This document shows, piece after piece, positions 36,068 through 46,300 of a DNA stretch of 64,000 bases. The position numbers and the translations under genes were made by a program. The stretch's first letter is position 1. Each line of letters opens with the position of its first letter. The notes beneath the pieces are model-generated. The model saw only the letters and a program-made list of their open reading frames with translations. It had not been told where the DNA came from and ran no database searches. The DNA is from an uncultured Caulobacterales bacterium (lineage in GTDB: Bacteria; Pseudomonadota; Alphaproteobacteria; Caulobacterales; Maricaulaceae), in assembly GCA_937928165.1 (NCBI GenBank), contig CALFVT010000018.1, positions 1 to 64,000 of the forward strand, read 5' to 3'.

Positions 36068-36481
36068 ATGAAACCAGCCCACGCCGCCTATAGCCGGTTA
36101 GATGCATTATATTTATGGCAAGCTGCCACTATGGCGATGGTGCGGGCAGATGGGCCTGATTTTTCGGCGCGGCAAATGGCGATTTTAACGGCGGTTTATC
36201 TGGATGATTACCCCCATACGGTGCGCTCTTTAGCGAAATCCTTAGGGGTGACCAAAGCGGTGATAACCCGCGCGCTTGATACGTTAACTCGCTACCGCAT
36301 GATAAAACGCTGTGCGGACCCCCGTGATAAGCGCTCAATTACCGTGGGACGCACAGCGCTCGGCTCACGTTATTTAGCGGGCTTTGCGGACCAAATTTGC
36401 TCCCACATGCCGCAGCCTCGGCCCACGCAATCTGCTGCGCGCCCATCGCGGGTTGTAGTGCCTCTCACCCCGCGGCGATAA
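36068..36481 (+). CDS. MarR-family transcriptional regulator
   Basis: A 137-residue winged-helix protein. The recognition region reads VRSLAKSLGVTKAVITRALDTL and the wing CADPRDKRSITVGRT, both typical of MarR. The C-terminal 30 residues (Pro/Arg/Ser-rich) replace the usual dimerisation helix, so the protein is short and slightly atypical. Its stop codon overlaps the start of the NlpC/P60 gene (TAATG), implying translational coupling. Confidence 0.85.
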   Translation: MKPAHAAYSRLDALYLWQAATMAMVRADGPDFSARQMAILTAVYLDDYPHTVRSLAKSLGVTKAVITRALDTLTRYRMIKRCADPRDKRSITVGRTALGSRYLAGFADQICSHMPQPRPTQSAARPSRVVVPLTPRR

Positions 36482-37281
36482 TGCAGGTCTTACGCTGTAC
36501 GAAAGGACGAACCCCTGTCTATATTGCGCCGAAACGCAGCGCCGAATTAGAAACAGAATTAATTTTTGGGCAATGTTTCCGCCCTCTGCGTATTTTGCGC
36601 GGCTATGTTGAAGGGGAAGTTGTCCCGTTGCTCCCGCAAGACGGCTACCCGAACGACAGCTTTACTCAAGGTGAGGGAGAGCCAATGTCTCGCGGCTTTG
36701 TGCGGGAAAAAGATATTGCAGTAAACCTACAGCCAGCCAGTCATAAAATCACAGCCTTGCAAGCGTCTGTTTTTACAAAAGCGAATATAAAATCACAGAT
36801 AAAAATGCGGCTGCCATTTGGGGCGCGCCTGTCTGTTTTGACGAACAAAGATAGCTTTGTTAAAATTGCGCGGGGGCAATATATTCACAGCCGCCATATT
36901 GCGCCAATCAATGATTATGTTGATGATTTCACCGCTGCGGCTGAGCGGCATATGGGGCTACCTTATATATGGGGCGGGGTCAGCTCTGATGGGCTGGATT
37001 GTTCAGGTCTTGTGCAGAGCGCCCTTTGGGCGGCGGGGCGGGCGTGTCCGCGCAATTCCGGTGACCAGGAAAAATATCTAGGCCGCGCCCTTGATAGACA
37101 TGCCCCTTTACAGCGGGGGGACCTTATATTTTGGCCGGGCCATGTCGGAATTATGCAAGACGCTGCGCGGCTGCTCCACGCCAATGCGTTTCATATGTGC
37201 ACCGCCTCTGAGCCTTTATCGCAAGCGGCCGCGCGTATTAAAAAATCTGATGGGCCAATAAGATCAATAAAACGCCTATAG
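36481..37281 (+). CDS. NlpC/P60 family peptidoglycan endopeptidase
   Basis: A 266-residue protein with an SH3-like N-terminal region (about residues 15-140) and an NlpC/P60 catalytic domain. The catalytic Cys174 lies in DGLDCSGLVQSAL, with His221 in WPGHVGIM and a further His after DAARLLHAN. These enzymes cut peptides of peptidoglycan. No signal peptide is visible, so it may act on recycled muropeptides in the cytoplasm; related alphaproteobacterial C40 peptidases also lack one. The ATG overlaps the marR stop. A frame reaching to TTG 36397 is less likely. Confidence 0.88.
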   Translation: MQVLRCTKGRTPVYIAPKRSAELETELIFGQCFRPLRILRGYVEGEVVPLLPQDGYPNDSFTQGEGEPMSRGFVREKDIAVNLQPASHKITALQASVFTKANIKSQIKMRLPFGARLSVLTNKDSFVKIARGQYIHSRHIAPINDYVDDFTAAAERHMGLPYIWGGVSSDGLDCSGLVQSALWAAGRACPRNSGDQEKYLGRALDRHAPLQRGDLIFWPGHVGIMQDAARLLHANAFHMCTASEPLSQAAARIKKSDGPIRSIKRL

Positions 37282-37305
37282 CCAGCCTTAATATATAAGC
37301 CGGGC

Positions 37306-37854
37306 TTATTCGGCTGCGGCGGCCTCGGGCGCAGGCAGGGGCGAGGCAGATTGTGAATTAAGATAAGCAATAACCGCCGCCCGGTCAGCGGGTTTTTTAA
37401 GGCCAACAAAATTCATATTCGTGCCTTTAAGATATTTGCTCGGTTTTGCCAAAAACCCGTCGAGGGTTTCATAATCCCAGGTATAACCCGATGATTTTAG
37501 GGCGCCCGAATAGCCAAACCCAGCTTTGGCTCCTGCGGCCGTGCCGACAACATTCCAAAGATTAGGGCCAGTGCCGTTAGCGCCGCCATCATTGGCATTA
37601 TGGCAAGATGCACATTTTTTGAAAACTTTCTTACCCTTAGCAATATCCATCGCCGCAACCCAATCGGCTTGGGGGAACGGAAGCGGCTTGTCCGCCGTGC
37701 CCGCCGCTGCGGCCTCCGGGATCGCAAGGGCATAGGCCGGTTTCGCTGGAGCCTCTGTGTGTATGACAAGATGTGATGCTTCTTTTAAGAGCATATAGCC
37801 CAAAGCCGTGGCGAGGACGGCTGCTGCAATTTTATTAAAGCCGAGGTCACTCAT
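37306..37854 (-). CDS. Membrane-anchored class I cytochrome c
   Basis: A 182-residue protein with an N-terminal membrane anchor (about residues 8-24), an Ala/Pro-rich linker and a cytochrome c domain. Haem is bound at CASCH (residues 81-85) and the axial Met lies in KGTNMNFVGL. The pattern matches CycM/cytochrome c552-type carriers that link the bc1 complex with terminal oxidases in alphaproteobacteria. The tail is Pro/Ala-rich. It converges on the NlpC gene. Confidence 0.9.
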   Translation of the reverse strand: MSDLGFNKIAAAVLATALGYMLLKEASHLVIHTEAPAKPAYALAIPEAAAAGTADKPLPFPQADWVAAMDIAKGKKVFKKCASCHNANDGGANGTGPNLWNVVGTAAGAKAGFGYSGALKSSGYTWDYETLDGFLAKPSKYLKGTNMNFVGLKKPADRAAVIAYLNSQSASPLPAPEAAAAE

Positions 37855-37996
37855 GATGAAATCTCACTTCGTATAATAATGACTGTCAATTTTTCGCCCT
37901 TTTATAAGAGTCTACGGATTTTGCAAATGGTAAAACCACGGGGTTTTCGTTAAATACTTGCGGCGAAGCGCCGCAAAGGGTTAAGCGGGGTGTGTG

Positions 37997-38728
37997 ATGA
38001 CAGATAACAGTAAAATATTAACAATTATCCCGGCGCGTATGACCGCCTCGCGCCTTCCCGGTAAGCCTTTGGCGAATATGATGGGCACGCCCATGATTGT
38101 GCGGGTTTGGCAGCAAGCGGTGAAGGCGGATTTAGGCCCTGTGCTTGTGGCCTGCGCGCAGGCGGAGATTGCGGCGGCCGTGGATAAAGCTGGCGGCCTC
38201 GCGGTTTTAACACATCCTGACCTGCCCTCCGGCTCTGACCGGGTTCGACAAGCCGCAGAAATTTATGATCTAGAGGGGCAATATGATATTATTTTAAACC
38301 TACAAGGGGATATGCCCCTGATTGATCCGGCGGCTTTGCAGGCAACTGTGAAAATTTTACACGATTACCCGCAGGCCGATATTGCCACCGCTGCCACCGC
38401 CACAGATGATGCGGCGCAAGTGAATAACCCCAATATTGTCAAAGCGGTCTTAGGCAAGGACGGCCGCGCATTATATTTTAGCCGCGCCGCAATTCCCCAC
38501 GGAGCAGAGACAGTTTATCACCATGCTGGGCTTTATGCTTACCGCCGTGCGGCGTTGATGCGGTTTTGTAGCCTGCCGCCGTCTATATTAGAACTAACAG
38601 AGGGGCTTGAGCAGCTCCGCGCCCTCGAAGACGGGATGATGATTTACTGCGCAGAGCTTGATAATGCGCCGGCGGGAATTGATACGGCTGAAGATCTTGC
38701 GGCGGCAAATGTGATTTTGTCCGGCTAG
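37997..38728 (+). CDS. kdsB: CMP-Kdo synthetase
   Basis: A 243-residue 3-deoxy-manno-octulosonate cytidylyltransferase, which activates Kdo with CTP for lipid A core synthesis. The N-terminal nucleotide motif IPARMTASRLPGKPLANMMG, then GSDRVRQAA, LQGDMPLI and the C-terminal EDLAAANVIL are present. The ATG at 37997 follows an in-frame GTG; both lie behind GCGGGGTG. The gene is monocistronic. Confidence 0.95.
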   Translation: MTDNSKILTIIPARMTASRLPGKPLANMMGTPMIVRVWQQAVKADLGPVLVACAQAEIAAAVDKAGGLAVLTHPDLPSGSDRVRQAAEIYDLEGQYDIILNLQGDMPLIDPAALQATVKILHDYPQADIATAATATDDAAQVNNPNIVKAVLGKDGRALYFSRAAIPHGAETVYHHAGLYAYRRAALMRFCSLPPSILELTEGLEQLRALEDGMMIYCAELDNAPAGIDTAEDLAAANVILSG

Positions 38729-38847
38729 GGGAGTGTGCTAATGACTTTATCACGGCCATTTGAATAGCCGTCATGAGATATTATGGATGCGCCTGCCTAT
38801 ATAGGGTGCGAGACAGCATAAGCTAGATATTAAAAAGGGTAAATATC

Positions 38848-39315
38848 ATGGGTATAAAATCATTCATCATGGCCGGCCTTGCAGCGGGAATTGTCACCAT
38901 TGCGGCCCCTGTGCCCGTGGCTTATGGGGCTGATAAAGCGCCAGTTTATACCTCATGGAAAAATAATGTCGCCGTCGGCGGTTATGACGCCGTTAGTTTT
39001 TTTAAAAATAAACCCTTAGAAGGCAATTCTGATTTTTCCTATGCATATAAAGGGGCGGAGTGGCATTTTTCATCTGAAGCTAACCGCGATCTATTTAAGG
39101 CTAATCCTGAAGCTTTTGCGCCGCAATATGGCGGTTATTGTGCATGGGCCGTTGCGGGCGGTAAACTGGCGAAAGGCTCACCGAAACATTGGACGATTGA
39201 GGATGGCCGGCTATATCTAAATTATAACGGCAAGGTCAAGGAACGTTGGCTGGCGGATAAAGCTGCGCGTATTGCTCAGGCTGATAAAATCTGGCCGGGC
39301 ATTTTAAAAGACTAG
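38848..39315 (+). CDS. Secreted YHS-domain protein
   Basis: A 155-residue exported protein. The signal peptide ends near AYGA (residue 28). The YHS domain runs from VAVGGYDAVSFF through AYKGAEWHFSSEANRDLF to YGGYCAWAVAGG, with one conserved Cys. YHS domains occur in metal-transport proteins and may bind copper or heavy metals, but this short version is uncharacterised. A DoxX-like membrane protein gene follows after 65 bases. Confidence 0.85.
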   Translation: MGIKSFIMAGLAAGIVTIAAPVPVAYGADKAPVYTSWKNNVAVGGYDAVSFFKNKPLEGNSDFSYAYKGAEWHFSSEANRDLFKANPEAFAPQYGGYCAWAVAGGKLAKGSPKHWTIEDGRLYLNYNGKVKERWLADKAARIAQADKIWPGILKD

Positions 39316-39380
39316 GAAATATAGGCCAAATACGGGGCCTTGTGTTATCACATAATTATTATAGAAAAGAGGGGGCCGTT

Positions 39381-39869
39381 ATGGCAAATTTAAAGACAAT
39401 TTTACCGGCAATTTTATCTGTATTTTGCAGCGTCATTTTTATTGATTCTTTGCGGTTTAAATTTACAAATCATCCCAACACCCAAGAGATTTTTGGCAGG
39501 CTTAATGAGTGGGCCGGCAGTCTTGGCGCGCCGGGCATATTTGGCCAAACTGGATTATTCTCACAATATCTTATTGGCGGCGCGGAGCTTTTGGCTTCGG
39601 CTTGCCTGTTAATGGGCTTGCTCCCGCGCTTTCGCCGCCTTCAAGGTTTTGGCGCCTTGCTCGGCCTTGCGGTGATGTCCGGGGCGATAACCTTTCATTT
39701 ATTTACCCCCCTTGGAATTGACCCAACCGGTGATGGCCCGGGCTTATTTATTATGGCCTGCTGCGTGTGGTTGGCCTGTGCCAGTCTGATTATATTGCGC
39801 CGAGGGGAGTTAACATATGGGCTTGGACGTATCGCCTCAGCCCTGCTCGGCGAGCCAGTAACGAAGTAG
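39381..39869 (+). CDS. DoxX-like membrane protein
   Basis: A 162-residue protein with four transmembrane segments (about residues 8-25, 65-85, 92-110 and 118-140) and a short soluble loop. The arrangement, and the LIGGAELLASACLLMGLLPR segment, resemble the DoxX/DoxD family. Start at ATG 39381, with GAGGGGG upstream; a GTG at 39342 is in frame. Its last 33 bases overlap the convergent nudC. Confidence 0.6.
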   Translation: MANLKTILPAILSVFCSVIFIDSLRFKFTNHPNTQEIFGRLNEWAGSLGAPGIFGQTGLFSQYLIGGAELLASACLLMGLLPRFRRLQGFGALLGLAVMSGAITFHLFTPLGIDPTGDGPGLFIMACCVWLACASLIILRRGELTYGLGRIASALLGEPVTK

Positions 39870-40745
39870 GTGATACGCAATCGTATAGCGCGGCGGGCGG
39901 GTAAAGGCCTGTGACGTTTTATTAAATACATCTCTGACAGTTGATTTAGAGACCCATTTTGCCGCCCGCAGCTCTTCCTTGTTCAAGCTGATATCCATAG
40001 CGTGGGCCTCGGCGGTAAAGCCAAGCATAAGCTGGCTTGGATAGGGCCAAGGCTGGGTGAAGATATAGCGCGGGTTTGTTACGTCAACGCCGGTTTCTTC
40101 TTTAACTTCGCGGATGACCGCTTCTTCGGGGGTTTCGCCGGGGGAGATAAACCCGGCAAGGGCGGAAAATGCACCCTCTGGAAATTTATGACCAGCCCCT
40201 AAAAGGCATTGATCCCCATGTAGCACAAGCATAATAACCACTGGATTGACGCGCGGGTAATGTTCTGTGCTGCATGAGGGGCATTTGCGGATAAGTCCTG
40301 CAAGTTCTGGATGGCTTTTATTGCCGCATTTGGCACAAAAATTATGATCAAAATGCCAATCAAGGAATGACTTTGCTCGCCCTAAAACGGCAAGGTCTGC
40401 CGGATTAAGCTGAGAGCCGACCCTGCGCAGTTCTTGGAAATCATCCGTCTTAACAAGGGTGGATGGCCCCTCCGCCAAATGAAAGGCAAATAAGGGCTGA
40501 CCGTCTTCAAGGCCTAGAAAGACCGGGCCGGGGTCATAGATATTTTGTCCGATTAGCTTTTTGGGGTGAACCCGAAACGGGGTGAGCTGCGGCGTTAAAG
40601 CGGGCCGCCCATTTTGAAAGATAATCGCCCGTGCCTTGGGGTTATCTAAATGTTTTTTGATCTCATCTCGAGAGCGGTTTAGCTCCATGAAATCTAGCTG
40701 GGGACTTGCGCCCGCATAGGGCATGGGAGTGGGATTATAGCTCAT
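39837..40745 (-). CDS. nudC: NADH pyrophosphatase / NAD-capped RNA hydrolase
   Basis: A 302-residue NudC-type Nudix hydrolase. A four-cysteine zinc ribbon (CAKC and CPSC, about residues 139-160) precedes the Nudix box GETPEEAVIREVKEETGVDV (about residues 205-225), followed by the NudC tail with PWPYPSQLMLGF (the SQPWPFPxS motif). It hydrolyses NAD(H) and removes NAD caps from RNA. The convergent DoxX-like gene overlaps its 3' end. A 12-base tandem repeat lies 40 bases upstream of the start. Confidence 0.94.
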   Translation of the reverse strand: MSYNPTPMPYAGASPQLDFMELNRSRDEIKKHLDNPKARAIIFQNGRPALTPQLTPFRVHPKKLIGQNIYDPGPVFLGLEDGQPLFAFHLAEGPSTLVKTDDFQELRRVGSQLNPADLAVLGRAKSFLDWHFDHNFCAKCGNKSHPELAGLIRKCPSCSTEHYPRVNPVVIMLVLHGDQCLLGAGHKFPEGAFSALAGFISPGETPEEAVIREVKEETGVDVTNPRYIFTQPWPYPSQLMLGFTAEAHAMDISLNKEELRAAKWVSKSTVRDVFNKTSQAFTRPPRYTIAYHLLRYWLAEQG

Positions 40746-40784
40746 GGCTCAATGTCCTACGCCAAAACCCCGTGAACTCAAGAC

Positions 40785-40820
40785 TTAATTTATGGCTTAA
40801 TTTATTGGTTAACTCATTTC
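40785..40820. repeat. 12-base tandem repeat upstream of nudC
   Basis: TTAATTTATGGC, TTAATTTATTGG, TTAACTCATTTC: two good copies and a weak third. Each begins with TTAA at exact 12-base intervals. It lies 40-75 bases before nudC, in promoter position. Confidence 0.55.
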
Positions 40821-40930
40821 GGGACATATGGCCGAATACCCGGTTAAATGCCCAAAAGAAAACCTCGGCTTGATGGGGCCAAGGTTAATGTCGCCTGAAA
40901 GATATGGCTCAAATCTTTGGTTTTAAAGGC

Positions 40931-41623
40931 TTATGCCTTTGGTTTGGGCCCAGGCCGTTTCGCAGATGTGCCGTCCTTTTTAAGGCGCCCGCTGTCTGTT
41001 GATGTTTTGGGTGTTGATGTTTTTGGAGTTGTCTTTTTAGCGGGCGCTTTTTTAGCCGCAGGTTTTGCAGGTTTCACGGGCTTGGGCTCAGGCTCAATGG
41101 TGATATCCTCACCGGATGTGCTGCGTTTAACGCTGGCGGCGGCGCTTTTGGCTTTAGCTTTAACTGATTCTGATGTCTTTGACGCGGCTTGTGCCGTTTT
41201 CTCGCCAAGGTCATCAGCGGCGTCTTTGGTTTTATCGAGGGCCGATTTTGTTTTCTCTGTCGCCGTTTTCGCCGCTTCTCGGGCTTTGACCGCCGCAGTT
41301 TCTGCCGCGCGGCGAGCTTCCTCTACAAGGTCAACATCCGCGGTTTCGCCCTTGCCGCCATCGGGGGATAAATTATCATTAATTCGAAACAAGGCAATCG
41401 CTGCTTCGCAGAGCAGGCGCAAGCTTATGATGGATAAAAGCAAAAAGACGAAAAACCCGATAAATCGTAGGAGTCCGGCGAGCGGCCCGAGCCATATGGT
41501 GTCAAAAATCGTTGCGCCAAAGGTGAGGAAAATTGCAATTAAAGCGAGCCAGTAAAAAGCTCTTACAAGTTTCTCTTTCATAAGTTTGTCAAAAGAGAGA
41601 AAGAAATTAAATATATTGGTCAT
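40931..41623 (-). CDS. DUF4282 membrane protein with Ala/Lys-rich tail
   Basis: A 230-residue protein. Residues 1-85 match a DUF4282 domain: FLSFDKLMKEKLVRAFYWLAL, two membrane helices, then LLCEAAIALFRINDNL. Residues 105-230 are an Ala/Lys/Thr/Pro-rich tail with repeated AxxAA heptad-like steps (for example AAETAAVKAREAAKTATEKT) and end PKPKA, resembling histone H1-like or AlgP-type tails. It may bind nucleic acid or the cell wall. The start is ATG 41623, with GGAG upstream; a longer frame starts at 41686. Confidence 0.75.
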   Translation of the reverse strand: MTNIFNFFLSFDKLMKEKLVRAFYWLALIAIFLTFGATIFDTIWLGPLAGLLRFIGFFVFLLLSIISLRLLCEAAIALFRINDNLSPDGGKGETADVDLVEEARRAAETAAVKAREAAKTATEKTKSALDKTKDAADDLGEKTAQAASKTSESVKAKAKSAAASVKRSTSGEDITIEPEPKPVKPAKPAAKKAPAKKTTPKTSTPKTSTDSGRLKKDGTSAKRPGPKPKA

Positions 41624-41714
41624 GGCAAAACTCCGGCAGTTCACTTCATTTAACTGCGCTGATGTGAAAATAGCAAGCGCCTTCACATATTAAGGTTAAA
41701 AGCTTGCGGCGTGA

Positions 41715-43145
41715 TTAATGCGGCGCGGTTTGTGATAAGGTCGCTGTGGTTCCTGATGCGGCAAGGCTAGATGTATTGGGCGGCGATGTTTGGGTTAAAA
41801 CTGGCGCGGCGGCGCGCTGCTTGTCAATTTTGGCTTGCAGCCCTTTAAAGGCGGGAAATTGTGATTTTGCCAAGGGCTTGCCAGAGAGCTGCGAGAGACG
41901 GCGCGGGTTAATCGCGCGGCCATTATGGTGGACTTCGTAATGTAAATGCGGCCCTGTCGAGCGGCCTGTTGTGCCGACATAGCCGATGACTTGATCTTGT
42001 TTGACCCTTGCGCCGGCTTTAACGCCGCGGGCAAATTTCGATAAATGGGCATAGGCGGTTTTGTAACCATCTGTATGGCGAATGCGAATATAATTTCCAA
42101 AACTGCCGAAACGATTGGCGCGCTCGACGGTGCCGGAGCCTGCCGCTAAAATTGGTGTGCCGCGCGGGGCGGCAAAATCAACCCCTTTATGGGTGCGTAC
42201 ATAGCCTAAGATGGGGTGTTTACGTTTGCCAAATCGCCCTGAAAGCCGCGCGCCGTTAACCGGGGTTGCTCTTAATTTACGTTTTGCGGTTTTGCCCTCT
42301 GCATCATAAAAATTTTCATGGCCTTTTTTATCTTCAAAGAGATAATAGCTGGATGTTTTTCCGCGCGGACTAAAGCTTGTAAAAAGTAAGTCTCCGGCTT
42401 TGATGATGTCGCCGTGATGATTACGGGCCACCTCGAAGAACATTTCAAATTCGTCGCCGGGCTGAATATCGCGCTGGAAATCAACGGAATATTCGTAAAT
42501 ATTAGCAAATTGCTGAATGACTTTATCCGGCGCGCCAAGGCGGACCGCGTCAAGGTAAAGGCTATTTTCAATTGTAGATTTGACGGTAACCCGGTCAAAT
42601 TTAAACTCTGCCGTAATTTCGCGCACGTTAAAGGCGTCAGAGCTTGTGCGCTCAACAAAAATTGTGCGGTCAATATTGGGCTTATAGACCACATCATTGA
42701 TCTGTGCGTCTTTATATACAAAGTTAAAACTATGGCCAACTCTGACGTGTCGCGGATCATAAATTTTTGAAAACTCTTGGGTGATTTTATAGGCGTCCCC
42801 GGGGCTGACTCCGTGCTTTTGCAAAAGCGGGCCAAGGGAGTCTCCTGATTTGACATCCACCCGGCGCGCTGTGAACCGCTCGGTGCTGCCATCTTCGAGA
42901 TAGGCATGATCATGGCTGAGATTGATTTTGGGGGTGGCCGCCACAAGCTCGGCTGTTTCAGATGGCGCATCTTGGAGCTTCGGCGCGCCATCAGGCCGCA
43001 GCATGATAGCCAAAAGCGCAGCGGCGCAAATGACGCCTAAAAATCCAAAGCGGCGTGATTGTAAAACCTGCGTATTTGGCATGGCGAGTAAAGACTTAAG
43101 GCGAAGGAGAAGGGCGGCCTTAGCTGTGTCAATATCAGGTTTCAT
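41715..43145 (-). CDS. M23 peptidoglycan DD-endopeptidase (MepM-like)
   Basis: A 476-residue protein with one membrane anchor (about residues 34-50), a LysM/OapA-like domain with VKSGDSLGPLLQKHGVS (about 97-113) and an M23 zinc metallopeptidase domain near residues 295-400. Ligands lie in GYVRTHKGVDFAAPRGTPI and HLHYEV. Such enzymes cut D-Ala-mDAP cross-links for cell-wall growth or division. The C-terminus is a Ser/Thr/Ala-rich tail. It is divergent from ydbH across 170 bases. Confidence 0.93.
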   Translation of the reverse strand: MKPDIDTAKAALLLRLKSLLAMPNTQVLQSRRFGFLGVICAAALLAIMLRPDGAPKLQDAPSETAELVAATPKINLSHDHAYLEDGSTERFTARRVDVKSGDSLGPLLQKHGVSPGDAYKITQEFSKIYDPRHVRVGHSFNFVYKDAQINDVVYKPNIDRTIFVERTSSDAFNVREITAEFKFDRVTVKSTIENSLYLDAVRLGAPDKVIQQFANIYEYSVDFQRDIQPGDEFEMFFEVARNHHGDIIKAGDLLFTSFSPRGKTSSYYLFEDKKGHENFYDAEGKTAKRKLRATPVNGARLSGRFGKRKHPILGYVRTHKGVDFAAPRGTPILAAGSGTVERANRFGSFGNYIRIRHTDGYKTAYAHLSKFARGVKAGARVKQDQVIGYVGTTGRSTGPHLHYEVHHNGRAINPRRLSQLSGKPLAKSQFPAFKGLQAKIDKQRAAAPVLTQTSPPNTSSLAASGTTATLSQTAPH

Positions 43146-43240
43146 ATATCTTTTATTTCTTTTTTGGCGTAATACTCTCTTGGGCGAAACATGGCTAAGA
43201 CTTCGTTAATATGACAAAATATTGGCCCGTTTATATCCCG

Positions 43241-43291
43241 ATGTTAAAGGTTCCTATGTTATGTTAAGGATCCCATGTTAAGGGTAAAGCC
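43241..43291 (+). repeat. ATGTTAAGG direct repeats before ydbH
   Basis: Three near-repeats: ATGTTAAAGGTTCC (43241), ATGTTAAGGATCCC (43261) and ATGTTAAGGGTAAAGCC (43275). They lie 30-80 bases before the ydbH start. The TTAA cores recall CtrA half-sites, but spacing is 20 and 14. Confidence 0.5.
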
Positions 43292-43317
43292 TATGATGGC
43301 GATAGGTGCAAATTAAA

Positions 43318-46300
43318 ATGTTGAAATCCGCACCAAAACCGCAATTTAATTTGGCGGAAGCCCCAACGAGACCGCGATCTTTGTGGCGGAGGTTTTTTCT
43401 ATTCACGCTTTGGGGGGGCTGGCTACTGTTATTAGCGGCCGCAATGCTCCTCGCCTATGGCTGGACGCAGCGATATTCTCTCATGGAACGCGGGGCGCAA
43501 TATGTTCTGGCCAGTAACGGTATTGACGCGGATTTGACCTTTATGAGTGCGGGAAAATTTGGCCTACGCCTTAAAGATGTGACCTTGCGTGATAGCCATA
43601 ACCAAAATGTGTTTTTTACGGCTGAGAGGATTGAGGCGCGCTATGATTGGCGAGAGGCGCTGGACGGCCATATAGATTATGTAAAATTTACGCAGCCCCA
43701 TATCACCCTAGAGCTTGACGCGGCGGGGAAGCCTATTGGTGGCTGGCGCCCGCCCAGCCGGGGTGAAGAGCGCGAGGAGCTTCGGTTTCCTAAAGACGGA
43801 TTTCATATTGAAAACGGGGTGGTGAATTTAACAACGCCTTACGGGCAAGCTGCGCCGCAAATTCAGGCCAGCGTCTTTGATATGACGCGGTTTCATGCGG
43901 ATGTGACGCTTCCGCCGACGGATATATCTTATCAGGGGGCCCGCGTTCAAATCTCTGGCCCGGCGAGTGTAGAAGCGAATGGGGCGGGTTATGATAGTCT
44001 ATTTGATCTTCGGCTTTTAGGATTAAACGCTCCGTCTATCTCGGCGGATGACGGCAGGCTGAAGGGGCAGGTTAATTTGGTGAAGCAGGGTGAGAGCTGG
44101 CATGTAAGCGGCCCGGCTGATATTGATCTGTCCAAAGTTCAAAATAAGGCCGTCTCGGCGGCGCGGCTGATGATATCGGGCCGTCATAATATGGCCGTGC
44201 CCGTGACTCCGAAAGACGGCGCGCAGGATAAAGGCGGCGTGACTTATAACGGCGAGGCCGATATGACGGCGGTGGATATGTCCGTAAGTGATGCTGACCT
44301 TGCCGCGCAGCTTGCGGCGCGCATAAGCTTATCGGGTGTATTAGAAAAATCGCCAATATTGCGCGAATTTGCCCCGCAACTTGAACAGCAAGTGAGCCGC
44401 CGATTAAGCGGGCAAGATGTGACGGCTTCATTATCTTTAAACTATGACGGCGAAGGCGGGCATATCACCGCCCGCGCGCCGGTGCAGCTTATCAAAAATA
44501 AGCAATCATGGACTCTAAGTCCCGTAGGGGATACCCCGCTTTTACGGATTGAAACCGTTGAAGGGCCAGTGCAGCCTGCCTATAAAGCGGCGGCGAAGTT
44601 TCATTTTACAAAACCGGGTCGTCTACCGTTACGGCTCACTAACGGGGCGGCGGATTTTAAATTTGGCCCCTCCGGATTGGGCGAAAACCTCAGCTTTACA
44701 GGAGAACTCGCCTTACCTGCGCCGTGGGCCGCGGGCGAGGTAAGCGGCGGAACGGCCCTATTGGCACCGAAAACTCAAATCAGGCTAACACGCAGCGGCG
44801 GCGTTACGGATTTCACGGCGGACACGCAATTTGTCATCTCGGGTGCTGTGCCAGGGGGCCATGTTACTAATGCAAGCGGTGAGGGCCAGCTCGGGGTGAG
44901 CACGCAAAACGGGCAAAGCCATATCCGCTATCGTCCGCGCGGGGGGGTGAAATTTGCGCGTATGGATTTAAACTCCGGCTGGATTTTGGAAGATGTGGAT
45001 GTCCGCCTCACTGAACCTTTTAATATGCGCGGCGCAGCAGCAAAGCGGGTGATTGACCTGGCGGCGGCAGACGTGCGTGCGCGGGTTCATGACGGCGCAG
45101 AGCGGGACTTTCAGCTTACTTTAGGCGAAGCATCAGGCCGCGGAGAACTTGTGGTCAGTGATGACGGCTTGTCGCAAATTTGGGATATGCGCTTAACGGG
45201 TGCGCAAATAAGGTCTGAAAATTTTCCTATCAGTGAGACCGATGTAAAAAGCCCTTTTGCGCAGGTGCAAGTGAAAATAACGCCAAATACGCCGCCGGAA
45301 TTTGATGTTCGCAGCGCCAAGACGCGGATAAGCTCCGCCCTTGTTTCGGCGGCACAAATTGCCGTTGGCGCTAAGGGGACGGCGGATAATTTGGCGGTTG
45401 ATTATGACGCGGCGCTATTTGTGTTTCGCGATCCGGCTTTGCCGGAAATACCTATGGCGGGGCAAACGCGCTTTGTGAGCGGGCGCTGGACGGGGGAGTC
45501 GATTGCCCGCTTGCCCGAAGATCCGGACACGCCGATTGATATTGCCTTTTCGTTCGAAGACGGTATTGGCAGCGCGGATATTAATATTGCGGCCTTGCAA
45601 TTTGATCCCAAAAGATTACAGCCGCAAAACCTTGTTGCGGCCCTACGCGGTAAAATCGGGAATGTGAAAGGTGCCGTTTCAACATCTATAAAGCTTGGCT
45701 TTGGGGAAGGGCGTCCGCTGACCTCATCGGGGCAGGCGGTGATAGATAATCTGAACTTCGGCACCCTGCCGGGGCCCATTCAGGGGCTCCACGCCTCGCT
45801 GGACTTTACGTCTATGTTTCCCCTTGAAACCTCTGGGCGGCAAACCGTACAGCTAGATTCTTTTGATCCGGGCTTTCCGCTTAAAGACGGGGAGATCGAG
45901 TTCGAGCTTTTGCCCGGCGCGATGAAAATCTACCGCGCAGAATGGCCAAGCTCCGGGGGACGTATTTACATTGAGCCGCTAACTTGGAGTTTCACGGCCA
46001 ATGAGAATAAAGCCGTGCTCGTGCTTGAGGCGATTCCGATACAAAGCCTGATAAAGCGGGAAGATACATCTAAATTTGAAATGACCGGCGCAATTTCTGG
46101 CCGCCTGCCGATTACAGTGAGCGGTGTGAAAGTGGCCGTTGAAGGCGGCAAAGTGAGCGTGCCGGGGGGCGGGGTGATTAAGCTAAATACACCGGAAACT
46201 GATATTGCAGGGGCGCAGAACCAAGGGGTTGGCACGGCGTTTGATGCCCTAAAAAACTTTCAATATCAATCCCTTGAGGCTGATATTAACGGCCCGCTTG

